A DNA stretch of 22,004 nucleotides from RUG754 sp045545455 (GCA_045545455.1 JAZQAY010000109.1:1-22004); one strand, 5' to 3'; shown: positions 14,052 through 21,179, counted from the first letter of the stretch. Numbers and translations are program-made. The notes: generated by a model from the sequence alone, not told the origin.

Positions 14052-14371
14052 TCCAGTCTGTATTGATAATTATATTATTAGACTGACAATTCTGAGGCTG
14101 ATGTTCAGTCCAAATGAATTTTTTTAAGTTAAGGCTGATCATTTGCTTCGAACATATCAGTCTATATGAGATATTTTAAAATGAGGCTGATCATTTGCTT
14201 CGAACATATCAGTCTTAATAGTGATATCTGGAATCAGACTGATTAATAAGGTGATCTACATCAGTCTGAAATAGGTTTTCCCCTAGTCGACTGACTGCAC
14301 CGCCAAAATACTTAAGTCTAAAATCTAATTCCTGCAAGCGGACTGCTTTAAGCAGCAAAATACATCAGTCT
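14052..14371. repeat. 52-bp-phased array of 8-bp inverted half-sites (AGACTGAT/ATCAGTCT)
   Basis: Right arms (consensus ATCAGTCT) begin at 14052, 14104, 14156, 14208, 14260, 14312 and 14364. Left arms (AGACTGAT or close) begin at 14080, 14132, 14184, 14236, 14288 and 14340. Every interval between like arms is exactly 52 bp. Each unit is 8-bp arm, 16-bp centre, 8-bp arm, 20-bp spacer. Two adjacent units (14132-14163 and 14184-14215) are identical over all 32 nt; the others share only the arms. The array fills the whole gap between the FtsX stop (14389) and the nim-like promoter. No protein is encoded here. Confidence 0.9.
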
Positions 14372-14388
14372 AAAATCAAATTTATCAT

Positions 14389-17037
14389 TTAATCCACCGA
14401 CTTCAGACTCTCGACCATGCTGATCTTTCTGAGTCTGGGGGCCAGGGCGAGGCATACAAGGCCTGTGAATATCAGGGTGATGGCTGCTGCGTATACGAAG
14501 CTGAGCGGCAGGATCTCCCTTCCGAACATCACTTCGGTGACCTCAACGGTGACTATAACGAACTTGTGGAGCCAGATGCCCAGCACCAGCCCGATCAAGA
14601 TCCCGAAGATCGATAGCAGCAGCGTCTCGCGATAGATGTATTTGTTCACTTCGCCGTGGTGGAAGCCCAGGACTTTTATGGTGGCGATCTCTTTCTGGCG
14701 CTCACTGATATTTATATATGTCAGGTTATAGAGGACTACGAAGGCCAGAAGCCCCGCGCTTATGATGAGCACGATAACGATGTAATCGATCTTATTCAGC
14801 ATGTTGGAGAAGGTCTCGATTACGGAGCCTGAGAACTGGGCGGTGCGGACTCCGTCGATTTTAAGGATCTCGGTGAGCCTTTGGGAATTCTTCCCTTCTT
14901 CGGTCGTTGACTTCACGAAATAGGTGTTTGCAATGGGTGCTTCGCCGTAGGCTTCCTTCCAGGCCTCCTCGCCTACGTACACGTATCCGAATATGTAGTT
15001 CTCGGTGATTCCGGTGACTTTGAAATCAGCTTGCTTTCCGTCGTTGTTCTCGTAGGTGAAGGTATCCCCTGCTTCCACGCCCAGGTTATCCGCAAGCTTC
15101 TCCGCGAGCACCACGGAGTTTCCGTCGAACTCTACGGTCTCTTTGGTTACGCGGTCGCGGAGAAGGACGAAATCTTTGAAGCTATCGATGTCGGTGGGAA
15201 CTTCCAGGCTGACGCTTTCCTTGGCGCGGCCTTTTCTCGCCGTTCCGTTCTCTGCGAACACTCCTGTGAAGGCTTCGCCTTTATCGCTGAAATATTTCTT
15301 TAAGATTTCCCTGCTGTCATCCGTCGTGTCGTCGTTCACGTGGACAGTAAGGTCGTAGGTCTGGATCTCGCTGAACTGGTTCTCGACTATATGACCTATG
15401 GAGTCCCTGATGCCGAAGCCCGTGAGAAGAAGCGCGGTGCAGCCCGCGATTCCTACGATTGTCATGAAGAAACGTTTTTTGTACCTGAAAAGGTTCCTCA
15501 TGGTGACCTTCCAGGTGAAGGTCAGGTGCGACCATACGGGCTTGATGTATTCGAGAAGGATGCGCTTTCCGGCCTTCGGTGCTTTGGGAAGCATGAGGGT
15601 CGCGGGCTTCTCCTTAAGGTTGTCGTATACCGCCCACCAGGTGGCGAGCAGCACGCTTATGATGGCTGCTGCGGCTGACGGAAGCGCGAATATCGGAATG
15701 AACTCCGTTTTGAATCCCGGGTAGTAGTACATTATCCCGTAGGCATTCCAGATGACCGTGGGGAAGATCCACTGACCAATGAGGATACCTGCGATGCTTC
15801 CGAATAAGCCGGCAGTCCCTGCATAAAATATATACTTCGACGCGATGGTCCTGCTGCGATAGCCCAAAGCCTTCATGGTGCCTATCTCGGTCCTTTCCTC
15901 GTCCACCATTCTGGTCATGGTAGTGAGGGCAACCAAAGCTGCCACCAGGAAAAAGAAGAAGGGGAAAACCTTTGAGATGGCTGTTACCTTGTCAGCATTT
16001 CCGACGAAACTGTAGTAGGAAGGGTTCGATGTCCTGTCGAGGACGTACCACTCGGGGTACTCTATGTCGTCCAGTTTCTTACGGGCGTCTGCGATCTCAG
16101 CCTCTGCTTCGTCGAACTTGTCATAGGCTTCTTTTTTTGCTTTCTCGTACTCGGCGCGGCCGTCAGCCAGTTCTGTTTTCGCATCTTGAAGTTTAGCGTA
16201 GTTTTCGGCGTATTCGGTCTCGCCCTGATTCAGCTTAGCGCGGCCTGATTCTATGGCTGCGGCGCCGTTCTGGTATTCCGCGAGGCCGTCGTTATATGCC
16301 TTTTCGGCTGCCTCATACTGGGCGATGGCGCTTACCAGCTCGGGGTAGGTCTTATCCCAGGATGCGATGGCGTTTCTGGCTTCCTCTATCCGGGGCGCCA
16401 CCTGATCCAGATGCGCTTTGGTCTCATCCAGCACCGTCTGGTTCACCTCGATCTCGGCCTTTGCCTTATCCAGGGCCGCTCTCATGGCGGTTATTTCCTC
16501 TTCAGTTATGAGCCCCGCCTCATAGGCTGCGTAGGCCTCTTCATAGGCAGCCTCCCCTGCTTCATATTGAGCGATGGCTTCGTCTAGAGCTGCCTTTCCG
16601 GACTCGTATTCTTTTAGGGCTGCCTCATAGTCGGCGACGGACTTTTTGGCTTCTTCGATCTTCGCGGGAGTCTCTTCCAGGGCCTTCCTGGCATCTGCGA
16701 TCTCAGGGGCGTTCGCATCCAGCTGGGCCTTAGCGTCGTCCAGCCGGGCCTTGGCGTTTGCGAGTTCTGTTTCGGAGCTTCTCAGGTCAGCCCAACCGCT
16801 GTCAAGCTCTGCCCTGCCGTCCGCAAGGGACTTCTCGCCATCAGCGATCTCGGCTTCTGCGTCTGTCAGTTCCTGCTCAGCGTCCGCCAGTTCCTTTTCG
16901 GCTTTGGTGCGCTCATCTTTATACTCGTCCTCGCCTTCTTTTATCTTGTCATTTGCTTCTGCGATTATGCTGTCATAGCGGGCCTTTTCACGGTCGTCTC
17001 CGAGTTCTTTCAGGCTGTCCGTCTTCTCATCGATCAT
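14389..17037 (-). CDS. FtsX-type ABC permease, large C-terminal part (separated from its N-terminus by a TAA)
   Basis: 882 residues if translation restarts at the ATG two codons after the stop. Residues 1-330 are an almost unbroken coiled coil rich in Ala, Glu, Asp and Lys, made of ELADA/EIADG-type repeats. Hydrophobic helices then appear at about 358-376, 402-425 and 450-470. A second permease unit begins with RNLFRYKKRFFMTIVGIAG (515-533), has an extracellular MacB-like domain at about 545-755, and ends with three helices (first DYIVIVLIISAGLLAFVV) and the C-terminus MVESLKSVD. The pattern ISERQKEIATIKVLGF is the FtsX-family coupling segment, also seen as VDEERTEIGTMKALGY in the first unit. 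It follows the N-terminal piece in the same frame. Confidence 0.85.
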   Translation of the reverse strand: MIDEKTDSLKELGDDREKARYDSIIAEANDKIKEGEDEYKDERTKAEKELADAEQELTDAEAEIADGEKSLADGRAELDSGWADLRSSETELANAKARLDDAKAQLDANAPEIADARKALEETPAKIEEAKKSVADYEAALKEYESGKAALDEAIAQYEAGEAAYEEAYAAYEAGLITEEEITAMRAALDKAKAEIEVNQTVLDETKAHLDQVAPRIEEARNAIASWDKTYPELVSAIAQYEAAEKAYNDGLAEYQNGAAAIESGRAKLNQGETEYAENYAKLQDAKTELADGRAEYEKAKKEAYDKFDEAEAEIADARKKLDDIEYPEWYVLDRTSNPSYYSFVGNADKVTAISKVFPFFFFLVAALVALTTMTRMVDEERTEIGTMKALGYRSRTIASKYIFYAGTAGLFGSIAGILIGQWIFPTVIWNAYGIMYYYPGFKTEFIPIFALPSAAAAIISVLLATWWAVYDNLKEKPATLMLPKAPKAGKRILLEYIKPVWSHLTFTWKVTMRNLFRYKKRFFMTIVGIAGCTALLLTGFGIRDSIGHIVENQFSEIQTYDLTVHVNDDTTDDSREILKKYFSDKGEAFTGVFAENGTARKGRAKESVSLEVPTDIDSFKDFVLLRDRVTKETVEFDGNSVVLAEKLADNLGVEAGDTFTYENNDGKQADFKVTGITENYIFGYVYVGEEAWKEAYGEAPIANTYFVKSTTEEGKNSQRLTEILKIDGVRTAQFSGSVIETFSNMLNKIDYIVIVLIISAGLLAFVVLYNLTYINISERQKEIATIKVLGFHHGEVNKYIYRETLLLSIFGILIGLVLGIWLHKFVIVTVEVTEVMFGREILPLSFVYAAAITLIFTGLVCLALAPRLRKISMVESLKSVD

Positions 17038-17043
17038 ATCCTG

Positions 17044-17748
17044 TTACTTGTCCGAGAAGGTGTCGAGGGCTTTCGCGTCCTCCAGGGTCACGTAAAAGTC
17101 CATATATATATCCGTGTCCACTGCCTCCGGGAGCACGTAGTAGTACTCCGAGATGCTGCCGCTTCCGACGGAGGTGTACTCCGTCTCGATGGACATGCTT
17201 AAGGGAACGGAGACCAGGCCCACGATGGTGAATTCTTTAAACTTGAAGTTCTCGCCCTCCGGGTCTTCCAGAGGCTCCATCTCGATCTTGTCTCCTACTT
17301 TGCCGGAGTCGTTGAAAGGTCCGATCAGGACCTGCACGCACTCGTCTTCCGACTCCGGAAGGCGGCCGGCCACCAGGGTCGTAAGGTTCACATCGTCTTC
17401 TGTGAGTTTTCTAAGGTCCAGGGCGGTGATGCGCACGGTCTTGACCTCGCCGGATGCGTCGTTCAGCACCCTGTCCTCCTGATAGAGGGGCGTCACGTGA
17501 TGAACGCCGGGGGTGGCGCGTACCTCATCGAGGTCCTCGTCCGTCAGTCCCATGGTGGACTTGATATCTATATCCATGAAATTCTGAGCATCATAATATC
17601 GGTCCACCGAATTCTTCATGTCGGGGCCCGTACAAAGCAACCCAGTAAGGAATCCCACCCCCAGTACGGTGATTGCAAAGATCGCCATGTACCTGTTGCG
17701 GGTCCTCACGATGGTCCTGAAAATCTGTTTTATGAATGCTTTGCTCAT
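17044..17748 (-). CDS. FtsX-type ABC permease, N-terminal part (ended by in-frame TAA)
   Basis: 234 residues. A basic start (FRTIVRTRNRYMAIF) leads into one membrane helix (about 20-42, MAIFAITVLGVGFLTGLL). An extracytoplasmic domain of the MacB periplasmic-core type follows (DIDIKSTMGLTDEDLDEVRATPGV, the usual substrate-side opening) and the reading frame stops at TFSDK-TAA. It has no further membrane helices, so on its own it cannot be a working permease. The next codons in the same frame continue without a gap into the coiled-coil part at 14389-17037. Together they give about 1119 codons, the usual size for these Firmicute exporters. No close ribosome binding site was seen. Confidence 0.8.
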   Translation of the reverse strand: MSKAFIKQIFRTIVRTRNRYMAIFAITVLGVGFLTGLLCTGPDMKNSVDRYYDAQNFMDIDIKSTMGLTDEDLDEVRATPGVHHVTPLYQEDRVLNDASGEVKTVRITALDLRKLTEDDVNLTTLVAGRLPESEDECVQVLIGPFNDSGKVGDKIEMEPLEDPEGENFKFKEFTIVGLVSVPLSMSIETEYTSVGSGSISEYYYVLPEAVDTDIYMDFYVTLEDAKALDTFSDK

Positions 17749-17768
17749 AGATTAATTGCTGTTTCTCC

Positions 17769-17785
17769 GGCAGGCGGCGCCTGCC
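17769..17785. other. GC-rich stem-loop between ATPase and permease genes
   Basis: GGCAGGC-GGC-GCCTGCC, a 7-bp stem with a 3-nt loop, lies within the 90-bp GC-rich gap of the ABC operon. It has no T run, so it is more likely an mRNA-stability or processing element than a terminator. Confidence 0.4.
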
Positions 17786-17838
17786 TGCGGTGTCGCTTCG
17801 GTCGGCGGCACATGCTTTGCGCCGCGCGCCTTTTCATA

Positions 17839-18540
17839 CTACCATTCTATTTCGTCGGCGGACATCGGGTTCGGATTTATGGTCTCCTCCCGGACGCCGC
17901 CGTTTCTGATCTTGATCACGCGGTCCGCCATACCGCAGATCGCCTGGTTGTGGGTGATAACGATGACCGTCGTCCCCGTGTTCCTGCACGTATCATATAG
18001 GAGCCCCAGGATCTGCTTGCCGGTGGCGTAGTCCAGCGCCCCCGTCGGCTCATCGCAAAGCAGCAGCTTCGGATCTTTTGCCATGGCGCGTGCGATGGAT
18101 ACCCTTTGCTGCTCGCCGCCCGAAAGCTGCGCCGGGAAGTGGTCCATCCTGTCCTCCAGCCCCACGCTCCTTAAAACTTCCTCCGCGGGAAGCGGGTGCT
18201 TGCAGATCTCGGAAGCCAGCTCCACATTTTCCTTTGCGGTAAGGTTCTGCACCAGGTTATAGAATTGGAACACAAAACCCACGTCGAACCTCCTGTACTC
18301 GGTGAGCTGCCGCTCGCTGAAGGCCGCCACGTCCGTGCCGTCCAGCCAGATGTGGCCCTCGTCGGCAGTGTCCATACCGCCGAGAATGTTGAGGACCGTG
18401 GTCTTTCCCGCGCCGGAGGGCCCGACGATCACGACGAACTCGCCCTTCTCCACGGTGAAATCCACGTGATCCGCCGCAGCGATCATGTTATCGCCATTCT
18501 TATAGTATTTACAAATCTGCTCAAACCTGAGATAACTCAT
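17839..18540 (-). CDS. ABC transporter ATP-binding protein (MacB/LolD-type exporter)
   Basis: 233 residues from the ATG of MSYLRFEQ: AGGAG lies 6 nt before it, and an ATG 30 nt further up would fall almost on the -10 box. Walker A is GPSGAGKTT at about 40-48, Q-loop VFQFYNL at about 90, signature LSGGEQQR at about 138-145, Walker B LLLCDEPTGALD at about 157-168, and switch His in VITHN at about 193. This is the MacB/LolD subfamily that drives FtsX permeases as mechanotransmitters or peptide/lipid exporters, not importers. It is the first gene of the operon; the permease follows after 90 nt. The ATPase reading frame is intact even though the permease is interrupted. Confidence 0.93.
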   Translation of the reverse strand: MSYLRFEQICKYYKNGDNMIAAADHVDFTVEKGEFVVIVGPSGAGKTTVLNILGGMDTADEGHIWLDGTDVAAFSERQLTEYRRFDVGFVFQFYNLVQNLTAKENVELASEICKHPLPAEEVLRSVGLEDRMDHFPAQLSGGEQQRVSIARAMAKDPKLLLCDEPTGALDYATGKQILGLLYDTCRNTGTTVIVITHNQAICGMADRVIKIRNGGVREETINPNPMSADEIEW

Positions 18541-18575
18541 GGGGTTCTCCTTCCGCTTATAAATAGACATATGGA

Positions 18576-18584
18576 ATTATACCA
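18576..18584 (-). promoter_or_regulatory. Extended -10 promoter of the ABC operon
   Basis: TGGTATAAT on the minus strand (TGn extension plus perfect TATAAT). No convincing -35 lies 17 nt upstream. It is 36-44 nt before the chosen ATG, supporting that start. Confidence 0.55.
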
Positions 18585-18699
18585 CAAATGACCGTGCAGC
18601 ACACATATTTTATTGTTGGGGCGGTGCTTGCATTTTCGTACGCATCTTTATTCTTTGAGTCTCATCAATATTCAGCCCAAAATACCCCGGGAAAGCCTC

Positions 18700-18908
18700 G
18701 GTCGTGTACGGGCCCCTGCTTTCGAGGGCCCGTACACGACCTTTCGCATTGATTTTCTTTGTGAAAGCCCAATGTTCGTAAAATAATAACAGCCTGAATG
18801 GCATATTGAGCTGATCATGCTGTTTTTTGCTGTGTATATTGTGCTATTTTATGCAAATCAGTGATTTGGGTCGTGTATTTTGCTCCAAAAATGGCCTTCG
18901 TACGTGAC
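18700..18908 (-). repeat. Composite stem-loop repeat, copy 1
   Basis: Reading the plus strand there are three modules. First is a very strong hairpin: GGTCGTGTACGGGCCC at 18700-18715, its perfect 16-bp complement at 18726-18741, and a 10-nt loop. Second is AACAGCCTGAATGGCATATT (18788-18807) with an eroded right arm ending 18824. Third is GCAAAT (18853-18858), then GTCGTGTA (18870-18877) paired imperfectly with 18901-18908. The same modules, order and near-identical spacing occur at 21519-21715. It ends 4 nt from the stop of the XRE gene, so on the minus strand it is that gene's 3' region. The rest of 18571-18912 holds nothing further that I can support. Confidence 0.65.
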
Positions 18909-18912
18909 TCGC

Positions 18913-19212
18913 TCACTCAGTACCGATACTGTTCTTCTTAGGTATGAATTCTATTCTAAGCGTCATATCCATACCATCCGCTAGCCGCTTCAAAAGTTTA
19001 AGCGATGGATTGCGCGTGCCGTTCTCCAGTTTGCTGATATCAGCCTGGTTGATACCGGTTCTCTCAGCCAGTTCCTTCTGCGTAAGGTTCTGGGATGTCC
19101 TTGCTTCAACTATCGCTCTGATCACATCCATCTCAGGCTGTATCTCTTCATACGCAGCGGCAAATTCCGGATCTTTCATCTGCTCATCCAAAAACTGACG
19201 AAAAGTTCTCAT
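18913..19212 (-). CDS. XRE-family regulator, HigA-type antitoxin-like
   Basis: 99 residues, with AAGGTGA before ATG. The first 30 residues (FRQFLDEQMKDPEFAAAYEEIQ) are the typical N-terminal extension of HigA-like antitoxins. A clear helix-turn-helix follows at about 38-85: NLTQKELAERTGINQADISKLENG, ending in PSLKLLKRLADGMDMTL. HigA proteins repress their own operon and neutralise a RelE/HigB-type toxin whose gene normally lies just upstream. No such gene is present here: the upstream 112 bp hold only the promoter and operator. The product therefore seems to be a solitary autoregulated repressor. Its operator is the palindrome at 19245-19260. Confidence 0.87.
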   Translation of the reverse strand: MRTFRQFLDEQMKDPEFAAAYEEIQPEMDVIRAIVEARTSQNLTQKELAERTGINQADISKLENGTRNPSLKLLKRLADGMDMTLRIEFIPKKNSIGTE

Positions 19213-19239
19213 TTGCTTTCACCTTGCCTTTCTATATCG

Positions 19240-19268
19240 ATTATATGGCATATATGCCATATTGTCAA
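19240..19268 (-). promoter_or_regulatory. Consensus promoter with palindromic operator of the XRE gene
   Basis: On the minus strand there is a perfect TTGACA (complement of 19263-19268), 17 nt, and a perfect TATAAT (complement of 19240-19245). The spacer is filled by the perfect 16-bp palindrome ATGGCATATATGCCAT (19245-19260). A bound regulator would cover both boxes, so autorepression is expected. Confidence 0.85.
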
Positions 19269-19324
19269 ATCTTCTTATAAACTCAATTAGGCACGCTTGA
19301 TTATTAATTCCATCTTCATCACAC

Positions 19325-19621
19325 TTACTCTCCAATATATCTTTTGTATGGTTTAAACACTTCTTCCATGAACTCTTCCGGTGTGTAGTATCTGTCACCG
19401 ACGCAGACAGGTTTGACCGCCTTCTGTATCGGCCCAAAAGTCTTGAATTCCATGTTGACAAATAGCCCTCTGTAATCTGTTGGATATGCGACTTGTTCAA
19501 ATCCCTCTTCTTTCAGAAAAGTCATGAAATCATACATCGCCTCCATTGATGGAAAAACGATCAGGTATGGAAATACTCTCCTTTTGTCGGATTCTCTCTT
19601 GTAATATAATCTGGTAAACAT
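19325..19621 (-). CDS. Hypothetical protein, 98 aa
   Basis: Start at MFTRLYYKRES, with AAAGGAG 6 nt upstream; the upstream open extension lacks a site and runs through a terminator hairpin. The product is small, soluble and rich in Tyr and Phe (FPYLIVFPSMEAMYDFMTFLKEEGFEQV...). It looks alpha/beta, with a possible strand-helix-strand at the N-terminus, and has one Cys (KPVCVGD). No motif is recognised. Upstream are the inverted repeat GGCGTTTACGCC (19637-19648), the hairpin at 19668-19693 and a 31-bp tandem repeat. It ends 57 nt before the XRE promoter, so the two are separate units. Confidence 0.65.
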   Translation of the reverse strand: MFTRLYYKRESDKRRVFPYLIVFPSMEAMYDFMTFLKEEGFEQVAYPTDYRGLFVNMEFKTFGPIQKAVKPVCVGDRYYTPEEFMEEVFKPYKRYIGE

Positions 19622-19667
19622 GTTTTGCTCCTTTCCGGCGTTTACGCCTATCCCAAAAAGAGCACTG

Positions 19668-19693
19668 AAAAAGTCCCATCGTCGGATGGGACT
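19668..19693 (-). terminator. Terminator-like hairpin upstream of the 19325-19621 gene
   Basis: 9-bp perfect stem AGTCCCATC/GATGGGACT (19672-19680, 19685-19693), with loop GTCG on the plus strand. The minus strand runs into five T. It either ends transcription from the operon at 19983-21146 or acts as an attenuator in the leader of the next gene. Confidence 0.7.
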
Positions 19694-19702
19694 TCTGATT
19701 CT

Positions 19703-19774
19703 TACTCGCGCCGAGGGCTGCGGCATGGATATGTACTCGCGCCGCGGGCTGCGGCATACATATGTACTCTAGCC
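19703..19774. repeat. 31-bp tandem direct repeat (2.3 copies)
   Basis: Copies begin at 19703, 19734 and 19765 (partial), each opening with TACTC. The first two differ at 3 of 31 positions; the third is recognisable for about 11 bp. The core is GCGCCG-x-GGGCTGCGGCAT. The rest of 19733-19982 is gene-free, with one GC hairpin around GGCCGGCC (about 19831-19852). Confidence 0.7.
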
Positions 19775-19982
19775 GTGTCTTGGTCGGCCATATATGGTCC
19801 CATCGTTCAAGCTTTAGCACCTTGCATCCGGCCCCGGCCTTTCGGCCGGCCATCTGCAGGTTGCTGCACGGTCAATGAGCTTGTCTCTCGCGTGCTCTTT
19901 ATGGTTATTTTGTTATGGTATTTATTTGTTTGGTTTTGGTTGTCGGCTGCTCCGCTGGCTTTCCCCAGTCGTCGTCTCAGGT

Positions 19983-20543
19983 TCAGGCGGCCGTCTCCGG
20001 GTCGATCCTTTCTTCCAGCCTTTCACCTAAAAGTGACTCCAGCATTCTGTTGAACATCAGCTGATCGAGTTCATCTTCGGGCATTACTGCGAAGCGTTCG
20101 TCGCACTCTCTCGCGTAGTCCATTATCGCAAAGGCGAGATCTCCCGCGTCGACCCCCATGTTCTCCATTCCGCGCTTCATGAACATTATCTGGCGGATGT
20201 TTTTAGAGATCTTTCTGATGTTTTCGATAGCGATCTCATCGGAGTCCGGCAAATGATCCGGATCGATCCCGATCCTTTCCTCGATAGGCTTCGCAAGGTT
20301 CGCCAGGACCCTCTCCTTCTCCTTGCCCACACATTCGTTGTAGGCTTCTTCATCCAGCCCCTGATAGTAGCCATCGTAGTGGCTGATCCTCTCGGAAATG
20401 AAGTCGTCCACCTCGTCCGGGGAATGTCCTTCATCCGTCAGGATCCTCTTCGAGATGTAGATGTCCTCGATGCAAGGCTCGATGATCGATGCGCTTAAGT
20501 CGATGTATTCCCTGAGTGCCTGTGCCGTATTAAGTTTTCCCAT
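19983..20543 (-). CDS. Hypothetical protein, helical and acidic, 186 aa
   Basis: AGGAGA lies 5 nt before ATG. The product is rich in Asp and Glu, with several likely helices (NTAQALREYIDLSASIIEPC, DEVDDFISERISHYDG, ENIRKISKNIRQIMFMKRGM) and no membrane segment, signal peptide or catalytic motif that I can identify. It contains three Cys, widely spaced. I do not recognise the family. It begins 60 nt after the rhodanese gene in the same direction and is probably the third gene of that operon. Confidence 0.7.
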   Translation of the reverse strand: MGKLNTAQALREYIDLSASIIEPCIEDIYISKRILTDEGHSPDEVDDFISERISHYDGYYQGLDEEAYNECVGKEKERVLANLAKPIEERIGIDPDHLPDSDEIAIENIRKISKNIRQIMFMKRGMENMGVDAGDLAFAIMDYARECDERFAVMPEDELDQLMFNRMLESLLGERLEERIDPETAA

Positions 20544-20603
20544 GCTGCTCTCCTTATCTCACCTTTGGTGTAAGCCTCCTTTGGTCGGACGGTTTTTTGC
20601 GAC

Positions 20604-20903
20604 TTATTCTCCTGTCTCCAGCTCCCCCTTGTACCCGGTGATGCCTCCGATGCTCTTCACGTTCGTGTAGCCCTGACCCTTAAGTATCACGGAAGCTTTC
20701 AGGCTTCTGGAGCCCCTGAGACAATAGAGGTACAAAGGCGTATCCTTATCGAAGTTAAGATTATGGCTCCCTGAAAGCGGCATGTTGATAGCGCCGGGGA
20801 TGTGGCCTGCCGCGAACTCGCCCGGCTCCCGGACGTCGATCAGTACAGCCCCGGGAGTGGCCCGGTATTCTTTAACTCCTTTGTTTATCTTATTAAAAAA
20901 CAT
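20604..20903 (-). CDS. Rhodanese-like domain protein
   Basis: 99 residues, with AAAGGA before ATG: a single rhodanese domain and nothing else. VLIDVREPGEFAAGHIPGAINMP (about 20-42) holds the CH2A-like DVRE...GHIPGA signature. The active-site loop is YLYCLRGSRS, with the catalytic Cys at about 60 and Arg residues to bind the sulfur anion. IKGQGYTNV..GGITGYKG is the usual C-terminal end. These proteins carry persulfide sulfur in the cytoplasm, for example for thiolation or sulfide handling. It is 12 nt from the YdbC-like gene and co-transcribed with it. Confidence 0.92.
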   Translation of the reverse strand: MFFNKINKGVKEYRATPGAVLIDVREPGEFAAGHIPGAINMPLSGSHNLNFDKDTPLYLYCLRGSRSLKASVILKGQGYTNVKSIGGITGYKGELETGE

Positions 20904-20915
20904 GGCGCGTCCTTT

Positions 20916-21146
20916 CTAGAGGGACAGGCCTTCGATGGCATCCCTCAGGATGATCATTTCCTCGTCGGACAGGGTCACGCCCTTTCCCATCTTCTGATGG
21001 TCGGGATCCCAGGAGCGGATGTCGTACTTGGGCTTCGCGCCGTTATATGAGACCAGGTTGAGCTCCTTGGTCCAGCCGCTGTTTTCCTCGGCGAGAACTG
21101 CGATATTCCTGACTATCTCAAATTTGAATTCTTTATTGTATGCCAT
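20916..21146 (-). CDS. ydbC: YdbC-like (PC4/p15-fold) nucleic-acid-binding protein
   Basis: 76 residues, with AAAGGAGA before ATG. KFEIVRNIAVLAEENSGWTKELNLVSYNGAKPKYDIRSWDPDHQKMGKGVTL is close to the YdbC consensus, with the conserved GWTKELN, WNG/YNG, KYDIR-W and MGKGVTL blocks. The family has the fold of the eukaryotic coactivator PC4 and binds single-stranded DNA. The length is that of the family. It is the first gene of an operon with a rhodanese protein and an unknown acidic protein, a pairing that suggests no clear joint function. Confidence 0.9.
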   Translation of the reverse strand: MAYNKEFKFEIVRNIAVLAEENSGWTKELNLVSYNGAKPKYDIRSWDPDHQKMGKGVTLSDEEMIILRDAIEGLSL

Positions 21147-21179
21147 GGTAGTCTCTCCTTTAAGTGTTGAATTTGGTAT

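Noticed and set aside
14052..14371. CRISPR array at the 52-bp repeats
   Set aside because: The repeats are dyads with only 8-bp arms conserved, two units even share their centres, the 20-bp gaps are too short and AT-rich for spacers, and no cas gene is present.
17038..17052. Frameshift as the cause of the split FtsX permease
   Set aside because: Both parts are in the same reading frame, so only the TAA codon separates them.
18610..18804. Minus-strand frame of 64 codons in the stem-loop region
   Set aside because: It runs through the perfect hairpin and repeat modules, has no ribosome binding site and no protein-like pattern.
19219..19500. Minus-strand frame of 93 codons just upstream of the XRE gene, a possible HigB toxin
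   Set aside because: It overlaps the 19325-19621 gene in another frame and runs through the XRE promoter and operator. It shows no RelE/HigB pattern and its start has no site.
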